A stretch of 64,000 bases of DNA, taken from positions 2,294,001-2,358,000 of the forward strand of contig NZ_CP088923.1 of the NCBI RefSeq assembly GCF_021545845.1, read 5' to 3'. The translations under genes and the position numbers were made by a program. Positions 1-10,206 of this stretch are shown here, piece by piece (position 1 is the stretch's first letter; each line of letters opens with the position of its first letter). Below the pieces are notes generated by a model, which was not told the DNA's origin, did not search any database, and was given only the letters and a program-made list of their open reading frames with translations. The DNA comes from Rhodanobacter thiooxydans (GTDB taxonomy: Bacteria > Pseudomonadota > Gammaproteobacteria > Xanthomonadales > Rhodanobacteraceae).

Positions 1-83
1 AGAGCGGCATCGGCCGCGAAGGCGGCGTGCACTCGCTGGAGTTCTACACCGAGCTGCGCAACGTCTGCATCAAGTACGCCTGA
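1..83 (+). CDS. dmpC: 2-hydroxymuconic semialdehyde dehydrogenase, C-terminal end
   Basis: Only the last 26 codons are present (frame from base 3, stop at 81-83). They read as the conserved tail of the aldehyde dehydrogenase that oxidises 2-hydroxymuconic semialdehyde to 4-oxalocrotonate: a GIGREGGVHSLEFYTE stretch followed by a short NVCIKYA end. The family assignment rests on this short tail and on the next genes, which are the remaining meta-cleavage enzymes in the same direction. The start and most of the gene lie left of the window. Symbols here follow the dmp (phenol) nomenclature; xyl, nah or tod names would fit equally well. Confidence 0.8.
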   Translation, partial: SGIGREGGVHSLEFYTELRNVCIKYA

Positions 84-103
84 CCGCCATCCAGAGACCC
101 GAC

Positions 104-946
104 ATGAACGCCCACAGCAATCCCGAAATCGGCCAGGACATCGTCGCCGCCGGCATCCGCACCAACTACCACGACCTCAACCGTAGCGCCGCGGGCGTGC
201 CGCTGCTGCTGATCCACGGCTCCGGCCCCGGCGTCAGTGCGTTCGCGAACTGGCGGCCGGTGATGCCGACGTTCGCCGAGCGCCGTCGCGTGGTTGCGCC
301 GGACATGGTCGGCTTCGGTTTCACCGACCGTCCCGCCGGTTACCACTACACGATGGACAACTGGGTCACCCATGCGATCGGCGTGATGGACGCGCTGAAG
401 CTGCCACAGGTGGACCTGGTCGGCAACTCCTTCGGCGGTGCGCTGTCACTGGCGGTGGCCGTCCGCCATCCCGAGCGCGTGCGCCGGCTGGTGCTGATGG
501 GCGCTGCCGGCGTGCCGTTCAAAATCACGCCGGGATTGGACGAAGTCTGGGGCTACCAGCCTTCGTTCGAGAACATGCGCAAGATGATGGATCTGTTCGC
601 CTACGACCGCGCGCTGGTCACCGACGAACTGGCCGAGCTGCGCTACCGCGCCAGCATCCGGCCCGGCTTCCAGGAATCGTTCTCGGCGATGTTCCCGGCG
701 CCGCGCCAGCGCGGCGTCGATGCGCTGTGCACGCCGACGGCGGACATCCGCGCGCTGCCGCACGAAACCCTGGTGATCCACGGCCGCGAGGATCAGGTGC
801 TGCCGCTGGCGACCTCGCTCACCCTGGCCGACTGGATTCCGAACGCGCAGTTGCATGTGTTCGGCAAGTGCGGCCACTGGACCCAGATCGAGCACTCGGC
901 ACGGTTCGCGCGCCTGGTCACCGACTTCCTCGACGAGGCCGCGTGA
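104..946 (+). CDS. dmpD: 2-hydroxymuconic semialdehyde hydrolase
   Basis: An alpha/beta hydrolase of 280 aa, the usual size for DmpD/XylF/TodF. It hydrolyses the ring-fission product to 2-oxopent-4-enoate plus formate or a carboxylate. The oxyanion-hole HGSGPG motif is near residue 38. The nucleophile elbow GNSFGG places the catalytic Ser at residue 109, with the acid Asp in HGRED at about residue 230 and the His in CGHW at about residue 258, so the triad is intact. It follows the dehydrogenase by 20 bases and precedes the hydratase by 4 bases, so it belongs to one operon. A hydrolase alongside the dehydrogenase suggests that ring-fission ketones from substituted catechols can be handled as well as aldehydes (inference). 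Confidence 0.92.
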   Translation: MNAHSNPEIGQDIVAAGIRTNYHDLNRSAAGVPLLLIHGSGPGVSAFANWRPVMPTFAERRRVVAPDMVGFGFTDRPAGYHYTMDNWVTHAIGVMDALKLPQVDLVGNSFGGALSLAVAVRHPERVRRLVLMGAAGVPFKITPGLDEVWGYQPSFENMRKMMDLFAYDRALVTDELAELRYRASIRPGFQESFSAMFPAPRQRGVDALCTPTADIRALPHETLVIHGREDQVLPLATSLTLADWIPNAQLHVFGKCGHWTQIEHSARFARLVTDFLDEAA

Positions 947-950
947 CGCC

Positions 951-1739
951 ATGGCCATGAAACCGCAGGACATCCGCAAGCACGGCGACGAGTTGTACGA
1001 GGCGCTGGCCGCGCGCCGCGCGGTGGCGCCGCTGACCGACCGCGTGCCGGACATCGACATCGACGACGCCTACCGCATCCAGCTGCGCATGATCGAGCGC
1101 CGCATCGAGCAGGGCGAGACGGTCGTCGGCAAGAAGATCGGCGTCACCTCCAAAGCGGTGCAGAACATGCTCAAGGTCTACCAGCCGGACTTCGGCCAGC
1201 TGCTGTCGGGCATGGTCTACAGCGAAGGCGAGCCGATCCCGGTGGACACGCTGATCGCGCCCAAGGCCGAGGCGGAGGTGGCGTTCATCCTCAAGGCCGA
1301 CCTCAATGGTCCGGGCATCAGCGCCGCCGACGTGCTGCGCGCCACCGACTTCGTACTGCCGTGTTTCGAGATCGTCGATTCACGCATCCAGGACTGGAAA
1401 ATCAAGATCCAGGACACCGTCGCCGACAACGCCTCCTGCGGCGTATTCGTGCTCGGTGGCACGCCGCGCTCGCTGCGCGGGCTGGATCTCGCCGTCGCCG
1501 GCATGGTGGTCGAGAAGAACGGCGATGTCGTGTCGACCGCCGCCGGTGCCGCGGTGCAGGGCTCGCCGGTCAACGCGGTGGCCTGGCTGGCCAACACGCT
1601 CGGTACGCTCGGCATCCCGCTCAAGGCGGGCGAGGTGATCCTGTCCGGTTCGCAGTCGCCGCTGATGCCAGTCGTGGCCGGCGATTCCTTCCACTGCAGC
1701 GTCGGCGGCCTCGGCAGCTGCTCGGTGCGCTTCGCCTGA
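951..1739 (+). CDS. dmpE: 2-oxopent-4-enoate hydratase
   Basis: 262 aa, hydrating 2-hydroxypenta-2,4-dienoate to 4-hydroxy-2-oxovalerate. The sequence carries the family core KKIGVTSKAVQNML near residue 60, KAEAEVAFIL near 105 and the very conserved IQDWKIKIQDTVADNASCG block near 145, which matches DmpE rather than the decarboxylase paralogue. The ATG at 951 was chosen because it lies four bases after the hydrolase stop and gives the family length; an ATG two codons later is possible. The next gene is a homologue of this one (fumarylacetoacetate hydrolase fold), so the pair looks like an ancient duplication kept side by side. Confidence 0.92.
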   Translation: MAMKPQDIRKHGDELYEALAARRAVAPLTDRVPDIDIDDAYRIQLRMIERRIEQGETVVGKKIGVTSKAVQNMLKVYQPDFGQLLSGMVYSEGEPIPVDTLIAPKAEAEVAFILKADLNGPGISAADVLRATDFVLPCFEIVDSRIQDWKIKIQDTVADNASCGVFVLGGTPRSLRGLDLAVAGMVVEKNGDVVSTAAGAAVQGSPVNAVAWLANTLGTLGIPLKAGEVILSGSQSPLMPVVAGDSFHCSVGGLGSCSVRFA

Positions 1740-1752
1740 TGAGCACGACGCC

Positions 1753-2541
1753 ATGACCCTCGACCAACAAACCATCCAGCAACTGGCGGTGCATCTCGAA
1801 GATGCCGAACTGCATGCGCACGCCGTCGCCAAGATCACCGACGCGCACCCGGCGCTGGACTGGGACGACGCCTACGCCATCCAGACGGCGATCCGCAGCC
1901 GCAAGGAAGCACGCGGCGCGCGCGTCGCCGGTCACAAGGCCGGCCTGACCTCGCGCGCCAAGATGAAGCAGATGGGCGTCGCCACGCCATGCTTCGGCCT
2001 GCTGTTCGACTACATGAGCGTCGCCAACGGCGACGAGATCAAGGTGTCGGAGCTGATCCATCCGAAGGTCGAGGCCGAGATCGCCTTCGTGCTGAAGCAG
2101 CCGCTGCGCGGCCCCGGCTGCCATGCCGGCGCGGTGCTTGCGGCGACGGATTTCGTGGTGGCGGCGGTGGAGATCATCGACTCGCGCTACGAGAACTTCC
2201 GCTTCGACCTCGCCAGCGTGATCGCCGACAACACCTCCGCCAGCCGCTTCGTCGTCGGCAGCGTCGCGCGTGACGTCGAGGGACTCGACCTGCGCACGCT
2301 GGGCCTGGTCATGGAGAAGAACGGCGAAGTCGTGGCGATGGCGGCGGGCGCGGCCGTGCTGGGCCATCCGGCGGTGGCGGTGGCCGCGCTGGCCAACCAC
2401 CTGGCCACCCGCGGCGAAGAGCTGCCGGCCGGCACTTTCATCATGAGCGGCGGCGCCACGGAGGCGATTGCGGTAGCCGCCGGGGATGCCATCCACGTGC
2501 GCTTCCAGGACCTGGGCAGCGTGTCGATGCGTTTCGTTTGA
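1753..2541 (+). CDS. dmpH: 4-oxalocrotonate decarboxylase
   Basis: 262 aa. It decarboxylates 4-oxalocrotonate (the product of the dehydrogenase branch) to 2-hydroxypenta-2,4-dienoate, and in studied systems forms a complex with the hydratase. It is told from DmpE by [16 protein letters not shown] near residue 60, [12 protein letters not shown] near 105, the [11 protein letters not shown] segment near 145 and [10 protein letters not shown] near the C-terminus. It follows the hydratase by 13 bases. Gene order here is C-D-E-H-F-G, whereas the classical dmp order is C-D-E-F-G-H, so decarboxylase and hydratase are adjacent. No 4-oxalocrotonate tautomerase (dmpI) is seen downstream in the window. 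Confidence 0.9.
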   Translation: MTLDQQTIQQLAVHLEDAELHAHAVAKITDAHPALDWDDAYAIQTAIRSRKEARGARVAGHKAGLTSRAKMKQMGVATPCFGLLFDYMSVANGDEIKVSELIHPKVEAEIAFVLKQPLRGPGCHAGAVLAATDFVVAAVEIIDSRYENFRFDLASVIADNTSASRFVVGSVARDVEGLDLRTLGLVMEKNGEVVAMAAGAAVLGHPAVAVAALANHLATRGEELPAGTFIMSGGATEAIAVAAGDAIHVRFQDLGSVSMRFV

Positions 2542-2561
2542 GCCATGCAAGGAATCGGACA

Positions 2562-3467
2562 ATGAACAAGATCAAGTGCGCCATCATCGGCCCCGGCAAC
2601 ATCGGCACCGACCTGCTCTACAAACTGCGCCGTTCCGAAGTGCTGGAGCCGGTCTGGATGGTCGGCGTCGACCCAGCGTCCGAGGGCCTGGCCCGCGCGC
2701 GCGACCTCGGACTGAAGACCACCGCCGAGGGCGTCGACGGCATGCTGCCATACGTTGCGGCCGACGGCGTACAGATCGCCTTCGACGCCACCAGCGCCTA
2801 CGCGCACAAGGCGAACTCGGACAAGCTCACCGCGCTCGGCGTGATGATGATCGACCTCACGCCGGCGGCGATCGGCCCCTACTGCGTGCCGTCGATCAAC
2901 CTGAAAAAGCACACCGAACAGCGCGAGATGAACCTCAACATGGTCACCTGCGGTGGCCAGGCGACCGTGCCGATGGTGGCGGCCGTGTCGCGGGTGCAGA
3001 AGGTGGCCTATGGCGAGATCGTGGCCACCGTGTCCTCGCGCTCGGCCGGCCCCGGCACGCGGCTCAATATCGACGAGTTCACCGTCACCACGGCCAGCGC
3101 CGTCGAGCAGGTGGGCGGCGCGAAAAAGGGCAAGGCCATCATCATCCTCAACCCCGCGAAGCCGCCGCTGATCATGCGCGACACGGTGTATTGCCTGACC
3201 GAGGAAGCGCCCGACGAACGCGCCATCACCGAGTCGGTCCAGCAGATGGTGAGCGAGGTGCAGAAGTACGTGCCCGGCTACCGCGTCGTGCAGGGCCCGG
3301 TGTTCGAAGGCAACCGCGTCTCGATCTACCTGGAGGTCGAGGGGCTGGGCGATTTCCTGCCGAAGTACTCCGGCAACCTGGACATCATGACCGCCGCGGC
3401 GACGCGTACGGCGGAGATGTTCGCCGAACGCATTCTCGATGGCTCGCTGAGCCTGCAAGTGGCCTGA
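2562..3467 (+). CDS. dmpF: acetaldehyde dehydrogenase (acylating)
   Basis: 301 aa. It converts acetaldehyde plus CoA and NAD+ to acetyl-CoA. The N-terminal dinucleotide-binding motif [11 protein letters not shown] is at residues 7-17, and the catalytic cysteine is in [12 protein letters not shown] (Cys130). The ATG at 2562 was chosen over an upstream in-frame codon at 2538 because an AAGGA-type ribosome site sits just before it and the protein then starts MNKIKC, as in relatives. The next gene is its aldolase partner; the two are known to form a complex that channels acetaldehyde. Confidence 0.93.
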   Translation: MNKIKCAIIGPGNIGTDLLYKLRRSEVLEPVWMVGVDPASEGLARARDLGLKTTAEGVDGMLPYVAADGVQIAFDATSAYAHKANSDKLTALGVMMIDLTPAAIGPYCVPSINLKKHTEQREMNLNMVTCGGQATVPMVAAVSRVQKVAYGEIVATVSSRSAGPGTRLNIDEFTVTTASAVEQVGGAKKGKAIIILNPAKPPLIMRDTVYCLTEEAPDERAITESVQQMVSEVQKYVPGYRVVQGPVFEGNRVSIYLEVEGLGDFLPKYSGNLDIMTAAATRTAEMFAERILDGSLSLQVA

Positions 3468-3477
3468 GGACCGCACC

Positions 3478-4524
3478 ATGAACTCGAACAAGACCCGCAT
3501 CACCCTGCACGACGTCACGCTGCGCGACGGCATGCATCCCATGCGCCACCAGATGACGCTGGAGCAGATGACTACCGTGGCCACCGGGCTGGACCAGGCC
3601 GGCATCCCGCTGATCCAGGTCACCCATGGCGAGGGCCTTGGCGGCGGCTCGGTCAACTACGGCTTCGGCAAGCACTCCGACGAGGAGTACCTGTCCACGG
3701 TCATCCCGCTGATGAAGCGCGCCACGGTGTCCGCGTTGCTGCTGCCGGGCATCGGTACGGTGACGCACCTGAAGATGGCGCACGATCTGGGCGTGCGCAG
3801 CATCTACATCGCCACGCACTGCACCGAGGCGGACGTGGCCGAGGAGCACATCACCGAAGCGCGCAAGCTGGGCATGGACACCGTCGGCTTCCTGATGATG
3901 AGCCACATGAACTCGGCCGAGGGCTTGATCGGGCAGGCCAAGCTGATGGAAGGCTACGGCGCTAACTGCATCTACGTGACCGATTCGGCCGGCCACATGC
4001 TGCCGGCGCAGGTGCAGGAAAAGATCGGCGCGCTGCGCCATGCGCTGCGCCCGGAAACCGAGCTGGGCTTCCATGGCCACAACAACCTCTCGATGGGGGT
4101 GGCCAACAGCGTGGCCGCGGTGGAAGCCGGTGCCAACCGCATCGACGCGTCCTGCGCTGGGCTGGGTGCGGGCGCGGGCAACACGCAGACGGAGGTCTTT
4201 GTGACCGTGTGCGACCTGATGGGCATCGAGACCGGGGTCGATCTGTTCGCGATCCAGGACGTTGCCGAGGACCTGGTCGTGCCGATGAAGAAAACGCCGC
4301 AGCGCATCGGCCGCGATGCGCTGGCTCTGGGCTACGCCGGTGTCTATGGCTCGTTCCTCGGTTTTGCCTGGCGCGCCGAGGAGAAGTACGGCGTGCCGGC
4401 GCGGGAAATCCTGCTGGAAATGGGCCGGCGCGGCATGGTCGGCGGGCAGGAGGACATGATCGAGGACACCGCCTTCCGCATGGCGCGCGAGCGCGGCGTG
4501 CGCAAGACCGGCACCGCGGCATAG
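3478..4524 (+). CDS. dmpG: 4-hydroxy-2-oxovalerate aldolase
   Basis: 348 aa, the class II metal-dependent aldolase that splits 4-hydroxy-2-oxovalerate into pyruvate and acetaldehyde. The family signature [11 protein letters not shown] is at residues 11-21, and the metal-site motif [15 protein letters not shown] is near residues 198-212. [17 protein letters not shown] follows, and the C-terminal communication domain is present. It starts 10 bases after acetaldehyde dehydrogenase and is the last enzyme of the lower meta pathway in this window. About 92 bases without a gene separate it from the envelope genes that follow in the same direction. Confidence 0.93.
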   Translation: MNSNKTRITLHDVTLRDGMHPMRHQMTLEQMTTVATGLDQAGIPLIQVTHGEGLGGGSVNYGFGKHSDEEYLSTVIPLMKRATVSALLLPGIGTVTHLKMAHDLGVRSIYIATHCTEADVAEEHITEARKLGMDTVGFLMMSHMNSAEGLIGQAKLMEGYGANCIYVTDSAGHMLPAQVQEKIGALRHALRPETELGFHGHNNLSMGVANSVAAVEAGANRIDASCAGLGAGAGNTQTEVFVTVCDLMGIETGVDLFAIQDVAEDLVVPMKKTPQRIGRDALALGYAGVYGSFLGFAWRAEEKYGVPAREILLEMGRRGMVGGQEDMIEDTAFRMARERGVRKTGTAA

Positions 4525-4616
4525 CGGCGCGCGGGGCGGCGCCGCCGCTCCGCAGGCCAGGGTGGGGGAACGGGGCGCACCGGGCGCCGTGCAACGCACG
4601 TCGAGGGCGGGGAAAC

Positions 4617-5588
4617 ATGCAACTCATCGAGATGAAACATCTGTGCGTGGCGGCACTGACGGCTCTGCTCGCCGTCACGCTGGCCGCGTGCACCAAGGCC
4701 GACCACGGCGATCCCGCGGTGGCCGCCGAGCGCGCCAAATCGATCCATCGCACCGACCAGTTCGATGCGGTGGCGGCGACCAAGGGCCGGCTGCTGGCCG
4801 GCACGCTCGGCGGCGTGCTGCTCGCCAGCCAGGACGAGGGCAAGAGCTGGACGCGCACCGAACTGCCGCAGCCGGCGTCGATCATCGGCATCAGCGCCTG
4901 TCCCGACGGCACACCGGTGGCGCTGGATTTCCACCGCCGGGTGTGGGTGGAGCAGGGCGGGCAATGGGTGGCACGTCCGATCGACACCAAGATGGATCCC
5001 GTCGCCATGACTTGCGATGGCACGAATCGGCTATGGGTCGTGGGCAGTCGCACCGGCATCGCTTCGAGCAAGGATCGGGGCAAGACCTGGGCGTCCACGG
5101 CGCTGGACAAGGACGCCATCCTGAGCAGCGTGCACTTCTCCGATCCGCAGCATGGCATCGCCGTCGGTGAGTTCGGCAGCGTGGCGGTGACGTCGGACGC
5201 CGGGGCGCACTGGGCACTGTCGGCACCGCTGCCGCCGGACTTCTATCCCTACGCGATGTATTTCCGCGATCGCGACCACGGCTGGGTCAGTGGCGTGGCG
5301 GGCGCGTTGTTCGGCACGTCCGACGGCGGCGCGACCTGGATCGCCGTCGACAACCCGGCGAAGGCGCCGATCTACGCCTTGAACGGGGCAAGCGACGCGG
5401 CCTGGGGTGTCGGCGCAGACGGCCGGGTGATCCGCTGGCTCGCCGGCGCCTGGACCGACGTCGACACCGGCGATGCGGGTACGGGTTCGGGCGAGCTGAC
5501 CGCACTGACACTGCTCCCGTCCGGCGGGGTATTCGTCGCCGGCGGCGACAACCTGCATCGGCTCAGTCCGAACCACCAGGCCGATTGA
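4617..5588 (+). CDS. YCF48/BNR-repeat lipoprotein of the DUF1302/DUF1329 cluster
   Basis: 323 aa with a lipoprotein signal (MKHLCVAALTALLAVTL, then LAAC with the lipidated Cys at about residue 25). The rest is made of repeated beta-propeller blades of the YCF48/BNR type, visible as recurring DGGATW, DRGKTW and DEGKSW turns. Such proteins are recurrently found with MMPL-type RND permeases and DUF1302/DUF1329 proteins beside aromatic or hydrophobic-compound catabolic operons; the molecular role is not established. ATG 4617 has a GGGCGGGGAA ribosome site; ATG 4632 is an alternative that still keeps the signal peptide. The stop is 11 bases before the permease start, so co-expression is likely. 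Confidence 0.8.
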   Translation: MQLIEMKHLCVAALTALLAVTLAACTKADHGDPAVAAERAKSIHRTDQFDAVAATKGRLLAGTLGGVLLASQDEGKSWTRTELPQPASIIGISACPDGTPVALDFHRRVWVEQGGQWVARPIDTKMDPVAMTCDGTNRLWVVGSRTGIASSKDRGKTWASTALDKDAILSSVHFSDPQHGIAVGEFGSVAVTSDAGAHWALSAPLPPDFYPYAMYFRDRDHGWVSGVAGALFGTSDGGATWIAVDNPAKAPIYALNGASDAAWGVGADGRVIRWLAGAWTDVDTGDAGTGSGELTALTLLPSGGVFVAGGDNLHRLSPNHQAD

Positions 5589-5599
5589 GGGCGCCCATC

Positions 5600-8053
5600 A
5601 TGAAAAAAATCCGTGACGCCATTACTGGAATCCTGATCCGCGGCGAGCAATGGCTGTTTGCCAATCCGAAAATCGTACTCGGCCTGATCCTGCTGGTGAC
5701 GGCGGTGTTCGCCAGCTTCCTGCCGAAGCTGCGGATGTACACCGACTTCAACGACCTGCTGCCGCAAAGCAGCTCGTACATCCAGACCTACAACCGCATC
5801 AAGCAGAACTTCGGCGGCGCCAACCAGATGGTGATGGTGGTGCACGCCAGGGATGGCTCCATCTTCAATCCGCAGGCGCTGACGCTGATCTACAAGGCCA
5901 CCCAGGGCGTGGACAGCCTGCCTCACGTCGACCACAACCAGGTTTCCAGCCTGACCCACCGCACGGTGCGCTCGACCCACCTGGCCAACGACGGCAGCAT
6001 CGTCTCCACGCCGTATTACGACCCGCAGAACCCGGCCACCAGCACGGCGGCGATGCAGGCGCTCAAGGCGGACGTGGTGGAGAACCCGCAGGTCTACGGC
6101 CTGCTGGTCTCGCCCGATTTCAGCTCGGCGCTGATCCGTGCGCGATTGACCGAAGGGGAGATCGACTACCGCAGCTTCATCGACGCGCTGGTCAAGTTGC
6201 GCGCCGACCTGGCGACGCCGGGCTACGACATCCACACCACCGGCAACCCGGTGCTGATCGGCTACGTCTACACCTACCTTGACCAGATCATCGCGATCCT
6301 GTTCGGTACGCTGGCGCTGCTGGCGACGCTGCTGATCCTGTACTTCCGGCGCTTCTACGGCGTGCTGCTGCCGCTGGTCGGCATCAGCCTGTCGACGATC
6401 TGGGGCCTGGGTTTCATGGCGCTGTGCGGCTTCAACCTGGAGCCGCTGGCGATGCCGATCCCGTTCCTGATAGCGGCCCGGGCGACCTCGCACGGCGTGC
6501 AGCTGGTCGCGCGCTACTACGAGGAGTTCGAGCTGGTGCACGACGGCCGCAAGGCGGCGCGCAACGCGCTCGATGCGCTGTTCCGCCCCGGCTCACTGGC
6601 GATCATCGTCGATGCGCTGGGCATCGGCGTGCTGGTGCTGGCGACGGTGCCGTTCGACCACAAGCTGGGCCTGTCGGCCGGGTTCTGGGCGATGTCGGTG
6701 ATCTTCACCGTGCACTTCATGGTGCCGCTGGCGCTGACGGTGCTGCCCGCACCGCGCAAGACGCAGAACAAGAACCATGCGATTCGCGCTGCGCTCGGCG
6801 CCTTCATGGCGCGCACCGGCGGCAACCAGCGCGGCGCCGTGACGATCCTCGGCGTGATGGTGCTGCTGTTCGTGGTGGGTGGCTACTACGCCGCACATGT
6901 GCAGATCGGCGACTCCGAACCCGGCTCGCCGCTGCTCAAACGCAACCACGACTACAACCTATCGACCAAGGCGATCAACACCGCGTTCCCCGGCTCGGAG
7001 GAACTGCACGTGCTGGTGCGCACGGACAAGCCGAACGGGCTCAAGCAGCCGCAGGCGATGCACGCGATCGAGTCGCTGCAGGCCGACATGATGCTCGACC
7101 CGGACACCGGCGGCACCAAGGCGTTGCCGCTGGTAGTGCGCCAGGTCAACCGGCTGACCCACTACAACGATCCGCGCTGGGCGCAGATCCCGCACGGCGC
7201 GCGCGAAGCAGGCGGCCTGATGTTCGCGTACATGGCATCGAGTCCGGTGCCCGGTGCGCTGAAGGAGTTCGTCAACCCGGCCGGCGACGAGGCCGACGTG
7301 GTGTTCTATTACAAGGACCATCGCGCGGTGACCATCGACCGCGCGATGGCGCAGGCGCGCCGCAGCATCGCCGCCATCGCGCCGGGTGTGGAAGGGCTGT
7401 CGATGGAACTGGCCGGCGGCATCATCGGCGTCACCGCGGCGGCCAACCAGGCGATCGACCGCGACAACGTGGTGATCATCCCGCTGGTCATGCTGATCGC
7501 CTTCCTGCTGGTCACCGCGTACTACCGCTCGCTGCACGCAGGCGTACTGATGGTGGTGCCGATGCTGTTCTCCACCGTGCTGACCTATGCCTACATGGGC
7601 TGGAAGGACATCGGCATCGACGTCAATGCGGTACCGGTGATTGCCGTCGGCGTCGGCGTGGGCATCGACTACGCGGTCTATTTCATGGACCGCATCCGCG
7701 AGGAAATGAGCCGCGTCCATGACCTGCGACGGGCGGTGATCGAGGCGTTCAGCACCACCGGCTACGCGGTGAGCTTCACCGCGGTGACGCTGGTGGCCGG
7801 CGTGGCCCTGTGGATATTCATGTCGGACCTGCGCTTCCAGTCCGATGCCGCGTTGTTGCTGTCGTTCATGCTCGTCCTCAATGCGCTGGCGGCGATGTTC
7901 ATCGTGCCCGCCTGGTGCCTGGTGTTGCGCCCACACTTCGTCACGCACGCCAGCGCCAGCGATTGGGAGATCCACCAGCACGCCGACCAGGAAACGTGCG
8001 TCACGCGGGAGGCGCCCGGGGAGGCGCGGCTCGCGGAATCAAGAACCGCGTGA
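5600..8053 (+). CDS. RND superfamily (MMPL-type) permease
   Basis: 817 aa with the two-fold RND layout. A membrane helix sits near residues 20-40, followed by a large periplasmic loop, a bundle of helices around 215-430, a second periplasmic loop, and a second bundle around 620-770 containing GVGVGIDYAVYFMDRI. The size and single-subunit plan resemble MMPL/SSD-type RND proteins rather than AcrB. The ATG at 5600 fits better than the in-frame TTG at 5585, which overlaps the previous stop region. The neighbours (YCF48 lipoprotein, DUF1302, DUF1329) suggest a cell-envelope system for a hydrophobic substrate or intermediate of the adjoining aromatic pathway. That role is inference from context. 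Confidence 0.82.
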   Translation: MKKIRDAITGILIRGEQWLFANPKIVLGLILLVTAVFASFLPKLRMYTDFNDLLPQSSSYIQTYNRIKQNFGGANQMVMVVHARDGSIFNPQALTLIYKATQGVDSLPHVDHNQVSSLTHRTVRSTHLANDGSIVSTPYYDPQNPATSTAAMQALKADVVENPQVYGLLVSPDFSSALIRARLTEGEIDYRSFIDALVKLRADLATPGYDIHTTGNPVLIGYVYTYLDQIIAILFGTLALLATLLILYFRRFYGVLLPLVGISLSTIWGLGFMALCGFNLEPLAMPIPFLIAARATSHGVQLVARYYEEFELVHDGRKAARNALDALFRPGSLAIIVDALGIGVLVLATVPFDHKLGLSAGFWAMSVIFTVHFMVPLALTVLPAPRKTQNKNHAIRAALGAFMARTGGNQRGAVTILGVMVLLFVVGGYYAAHVQIGDSEPGSPLLKRNHDYNLSTKAINTAFPGSEELHVLVRTDKPNGLKQPQAMHAIESLQADMMLDPDTGGTKALPLVVRQVNRLTHYNDPRWAQIPHGAREAGGLMFAYMASSPVPGALKEFVNPAGDEADVVFYYKDHRAVTIDRAMAQARRSIAAIAPGVEGLSMELAGGIIGVTAAANQAIDRDNVVIIPLVMLIAFLLVTAYYRSLHAGVLMVVPMLFSTVLTYAYMGWKDIGIDVNAVPVIAVGVGVGIDYAVYFMDRIREEMSRVHDLRRAVIEAFSTTGYAVSFTAVTLVAGVALWIFMSDLRFQSDAALLLSFMLVLNALAAMFIVPAWCLVLRPHFVTHASASDWEIHQHADQETCVTREAPGEARLAESRTA

Positions 8054-8090
8054 AGTCCACACCAACCTACATGAGGGGGAGGGGGTACCG

Positions 8091-10160
8091 ATGAAGGTGA
8101 AATTGAAAGCCTTACAAAGCAGCATGATCCTTGCGATCGCCGGCGTGTCCTCGTTGTCGTTGCCGTGCCTTGTTCGTGCGCAGTCGTCTTCGACGGGCTG
8201 GATCGTGCACGGGTATTACGAGAACGAAACCCAGGTCCGCGGCCAGGACTACACCGGCAATACGGTGGGGTTGTCGAAAGAACGCAACACGTTCCAGCTC
8301 GCCCTGGACAAGAAATTGTCCGATCACTGGAAATTCCACGCCACCTTGCGCGGCACCTATGACGGTGTCTACCGCCTCAACGACAAGGAATACGGCGACA
8401 AGGCCGGCGGGCCGATCGTATTGCAGAATACAGCGTCGCCCGTCTTCGCCGGCATCCCCGGCAACCCGTTCCCGAACCTCTCGCAGGCATTCGTTCCGCA
8501 TGGCGGCGGCATCAACCAGGCCGAGGCGACCGCGCTGGGGCTGCCACCCTCGAACGCCTTCGGGATCAATTCCACCAATCCCAATGCGCCCAACTACAAC
8601 CCCAACCAGGGCATGCAGGTGCTGGGCCAGCGTTGGCACTCGACCACGCGCGGCGGCGTCGAGTTCGGCGTGCCGGTATGGCCCTGCAACGTGGATTCAC
8701 GCGGCTGCGCCAACTTCGGCGGTTACGGCAACCTGAGCAGGCACGACCTGGAGCTGCCGGAGTTCAACAATCGCTTCGACTTCCTGCGCGAGATCTATGC
8801 CAGCGGCAACATCCCGCTCTCGCCGACGCAGTCGGTGTTCGTCAAGGTCGGTCGTCAGCAGGTGATCTGGGGGCGGACGGACCTGTTCCGCGTGCTCGAC
8901 GTGATCAATCCGGTGGACTATTCGCGCAACAACATCTACGACGAGCTCGAGGATGCGCGCATTCCCATGTTTATCGCCACGGTCGAATACCGCATGGGCG
9001 CGTCGAAGTGGTTCCAGGAGTCCAACCTGCAATTGGTCTGGAACATGGAAAAATTCCGCCCCAACAACCTCGGCCAGTGCGGCACGCCCAACGCGATCCT
9101 CGATGCCGGTTGCTTCTTCCGCGGCATGAAGAACCTGTGGGACAACGGCGGCACCGTCTCCAACTTTGCCCCGGTGCCTCCCGGCACGCCGGGTATGTAC
9201 GCGGCCACCGACTTCGGCCCGCACCAGATCGGCATCCGCGACGTGAAGATGCCCGCGTGGACGCTGAAGAACTCGCCGATCGGCCTGAAGTTCGAAGGCG
9301 TCTCGGCGGGCGGCACGCTGGGCTTTTCGCTGAACGCGCTGACCTACCGCTCGCAGCTGCCCAGCCTGCACTCGATCAACGGCGCAGCGACCAACGCCTT
9401 CACCGGCCAGCCCGGCAACACCGGGTCGCCCATCCCGGGCATACCGGTGCGGAGCCTGATTGCGTTCGACATGGTGTTCCCGCGGATCAATCTGATCGGC
9501 GGCTCGCTGGACTACCAGTGGGAGTGGGCCAAGTCGGCCGTGCGCTTCGAGGGCGCGTACACCACCGGCGAGGAGTTCTCCAACACGCTGCGGCCCAACC
9601 TGTACTCCCGCAACCCAGTGTTCCGTTCGGTGCTCGGCATCGACCGGCTGACCTTCATCCCCGGCATCAGCGGGCGCCAGGCCACGCTGATTTCCGCCCA
9701 GCTGTTCTTCCAGCACATCTTCGACTACCAGCGCGGCCAGAGTCCGCTCGGGCCGACCGGCATCCCCGACTGGAAGAACGACCTCACCTTCACCCTGCTG
9801 ATCAAGCCAACTTACATGAATGGCCGCCTCAGTCCGCAGTTGCTGTTCGCGCATGACTGGAAGGCGAACGCCGGGACCATTTCCCCGTCGGTGAACTGGC
9901 TAGTCAACAACCACCTGAGCCTCACGGCGGGCGCGCTGCTGCACTACAACGACCTGAGCCGCTACAACTTCGACGATTGCCGCTCGTGCAATCCCTGGGC
10001 GCCGTTCACCACGTTCACCGGCGCAAACCCTCCGCAGGCATTCACCGACGGCTCCTACGGTCTGGGCGGCTTCGAACCGCTGGGGCGGTTCCGCGCCGGC
10101 CCGCTGGGCACGGCGGGCAAGGAAAACCAGCTCTTCGTGAAGCTGCGCGCCAGTTTCTGA
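8091..10160 (+). CDS. DUF1302 family exported protein
   Basis: 689 aa, starting at an ATG preceded by a strong GAGGGGGAGGGGG ribosome site. A clear Sec signal peptide (basic start, hydrophobic core, cleavage around LVRAQSS near residue 26-30) sends it out of the cytoplasm. The body is rich in aromatic and polar residues in alternating patterns, includes VGRQQVIWGRTDLFRVLDVINPVDY typical of DUF1302, and ends in FVKLRASF, a terminal Phe as in outer-membrane barrels. Family members are predicted outer-membrane barrel-like proteins of unknown function that occur together with DUF1329 and RND partners. It lies 37 bases after the permease. Confidence 0.82.
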   Translation: MKVKLKALQSSMILAIAGVSSLSLPCLVRAQSSSTGWIVHGYYENETQVRGQDYTGNTVGLSKERNTFQLALDKKLSDHWKFHATLRGTYDGVYRLNDKEYGDKAGGPIVLQNTASPVFAGIPGNPFPNLSQAFVPHGGGINQAEATALGLPPSNAFGINSTNPNAPNYNPNQGMQVLGQRWHSTTRGGVEFGVPVWPCNVDSRGCANFGGYGNLSRHDLELPEFNNRFDFLREIYASGNIPLSPTQSVFVKVGRQQVIWGRTDLFRVLDVINPVDYSRNNIYDELEDARIPMFIATVEYRMGASKWFQESNLQLVWNMEKFRPNNLGQCGTPNAILDAGCFFRGMKNLWDNGGTVSNFAPVPPGTPGMYAATDFGPHQIGIRDVKMPAWTLKNSPIGLKFEGVSAGGTLGFSLNALTYRSQLPSLHSINGAATNAFTGQPGNTGSPIPGIPVRSLIAFDMVFPRINLIGGSLDYQWEWAKSAVRFEGAYTTGEEFSNTLRPNLYSRNPVFRSVLGIDRLTFIPGISGRQATLISAQLFFQHIFDYQRGQSPLGPTGIPDWKNDLTFTLLIKPTYMNGRLSPQLLFAHDWKANAGTISPSVNWLVNNHLSLTAGALLHYNDLSRYNFDDCRSCNPWAPFTTFTGANPPQAFTDGSYGLGGFEPLGRFRAGPLGTAGKENQLFVKLRASF

Positions 10161-10206
10161 GCGGCAGGCGGAACGCGTCAACACCACATTCTCCAGGAGA
10201 GGCGTC

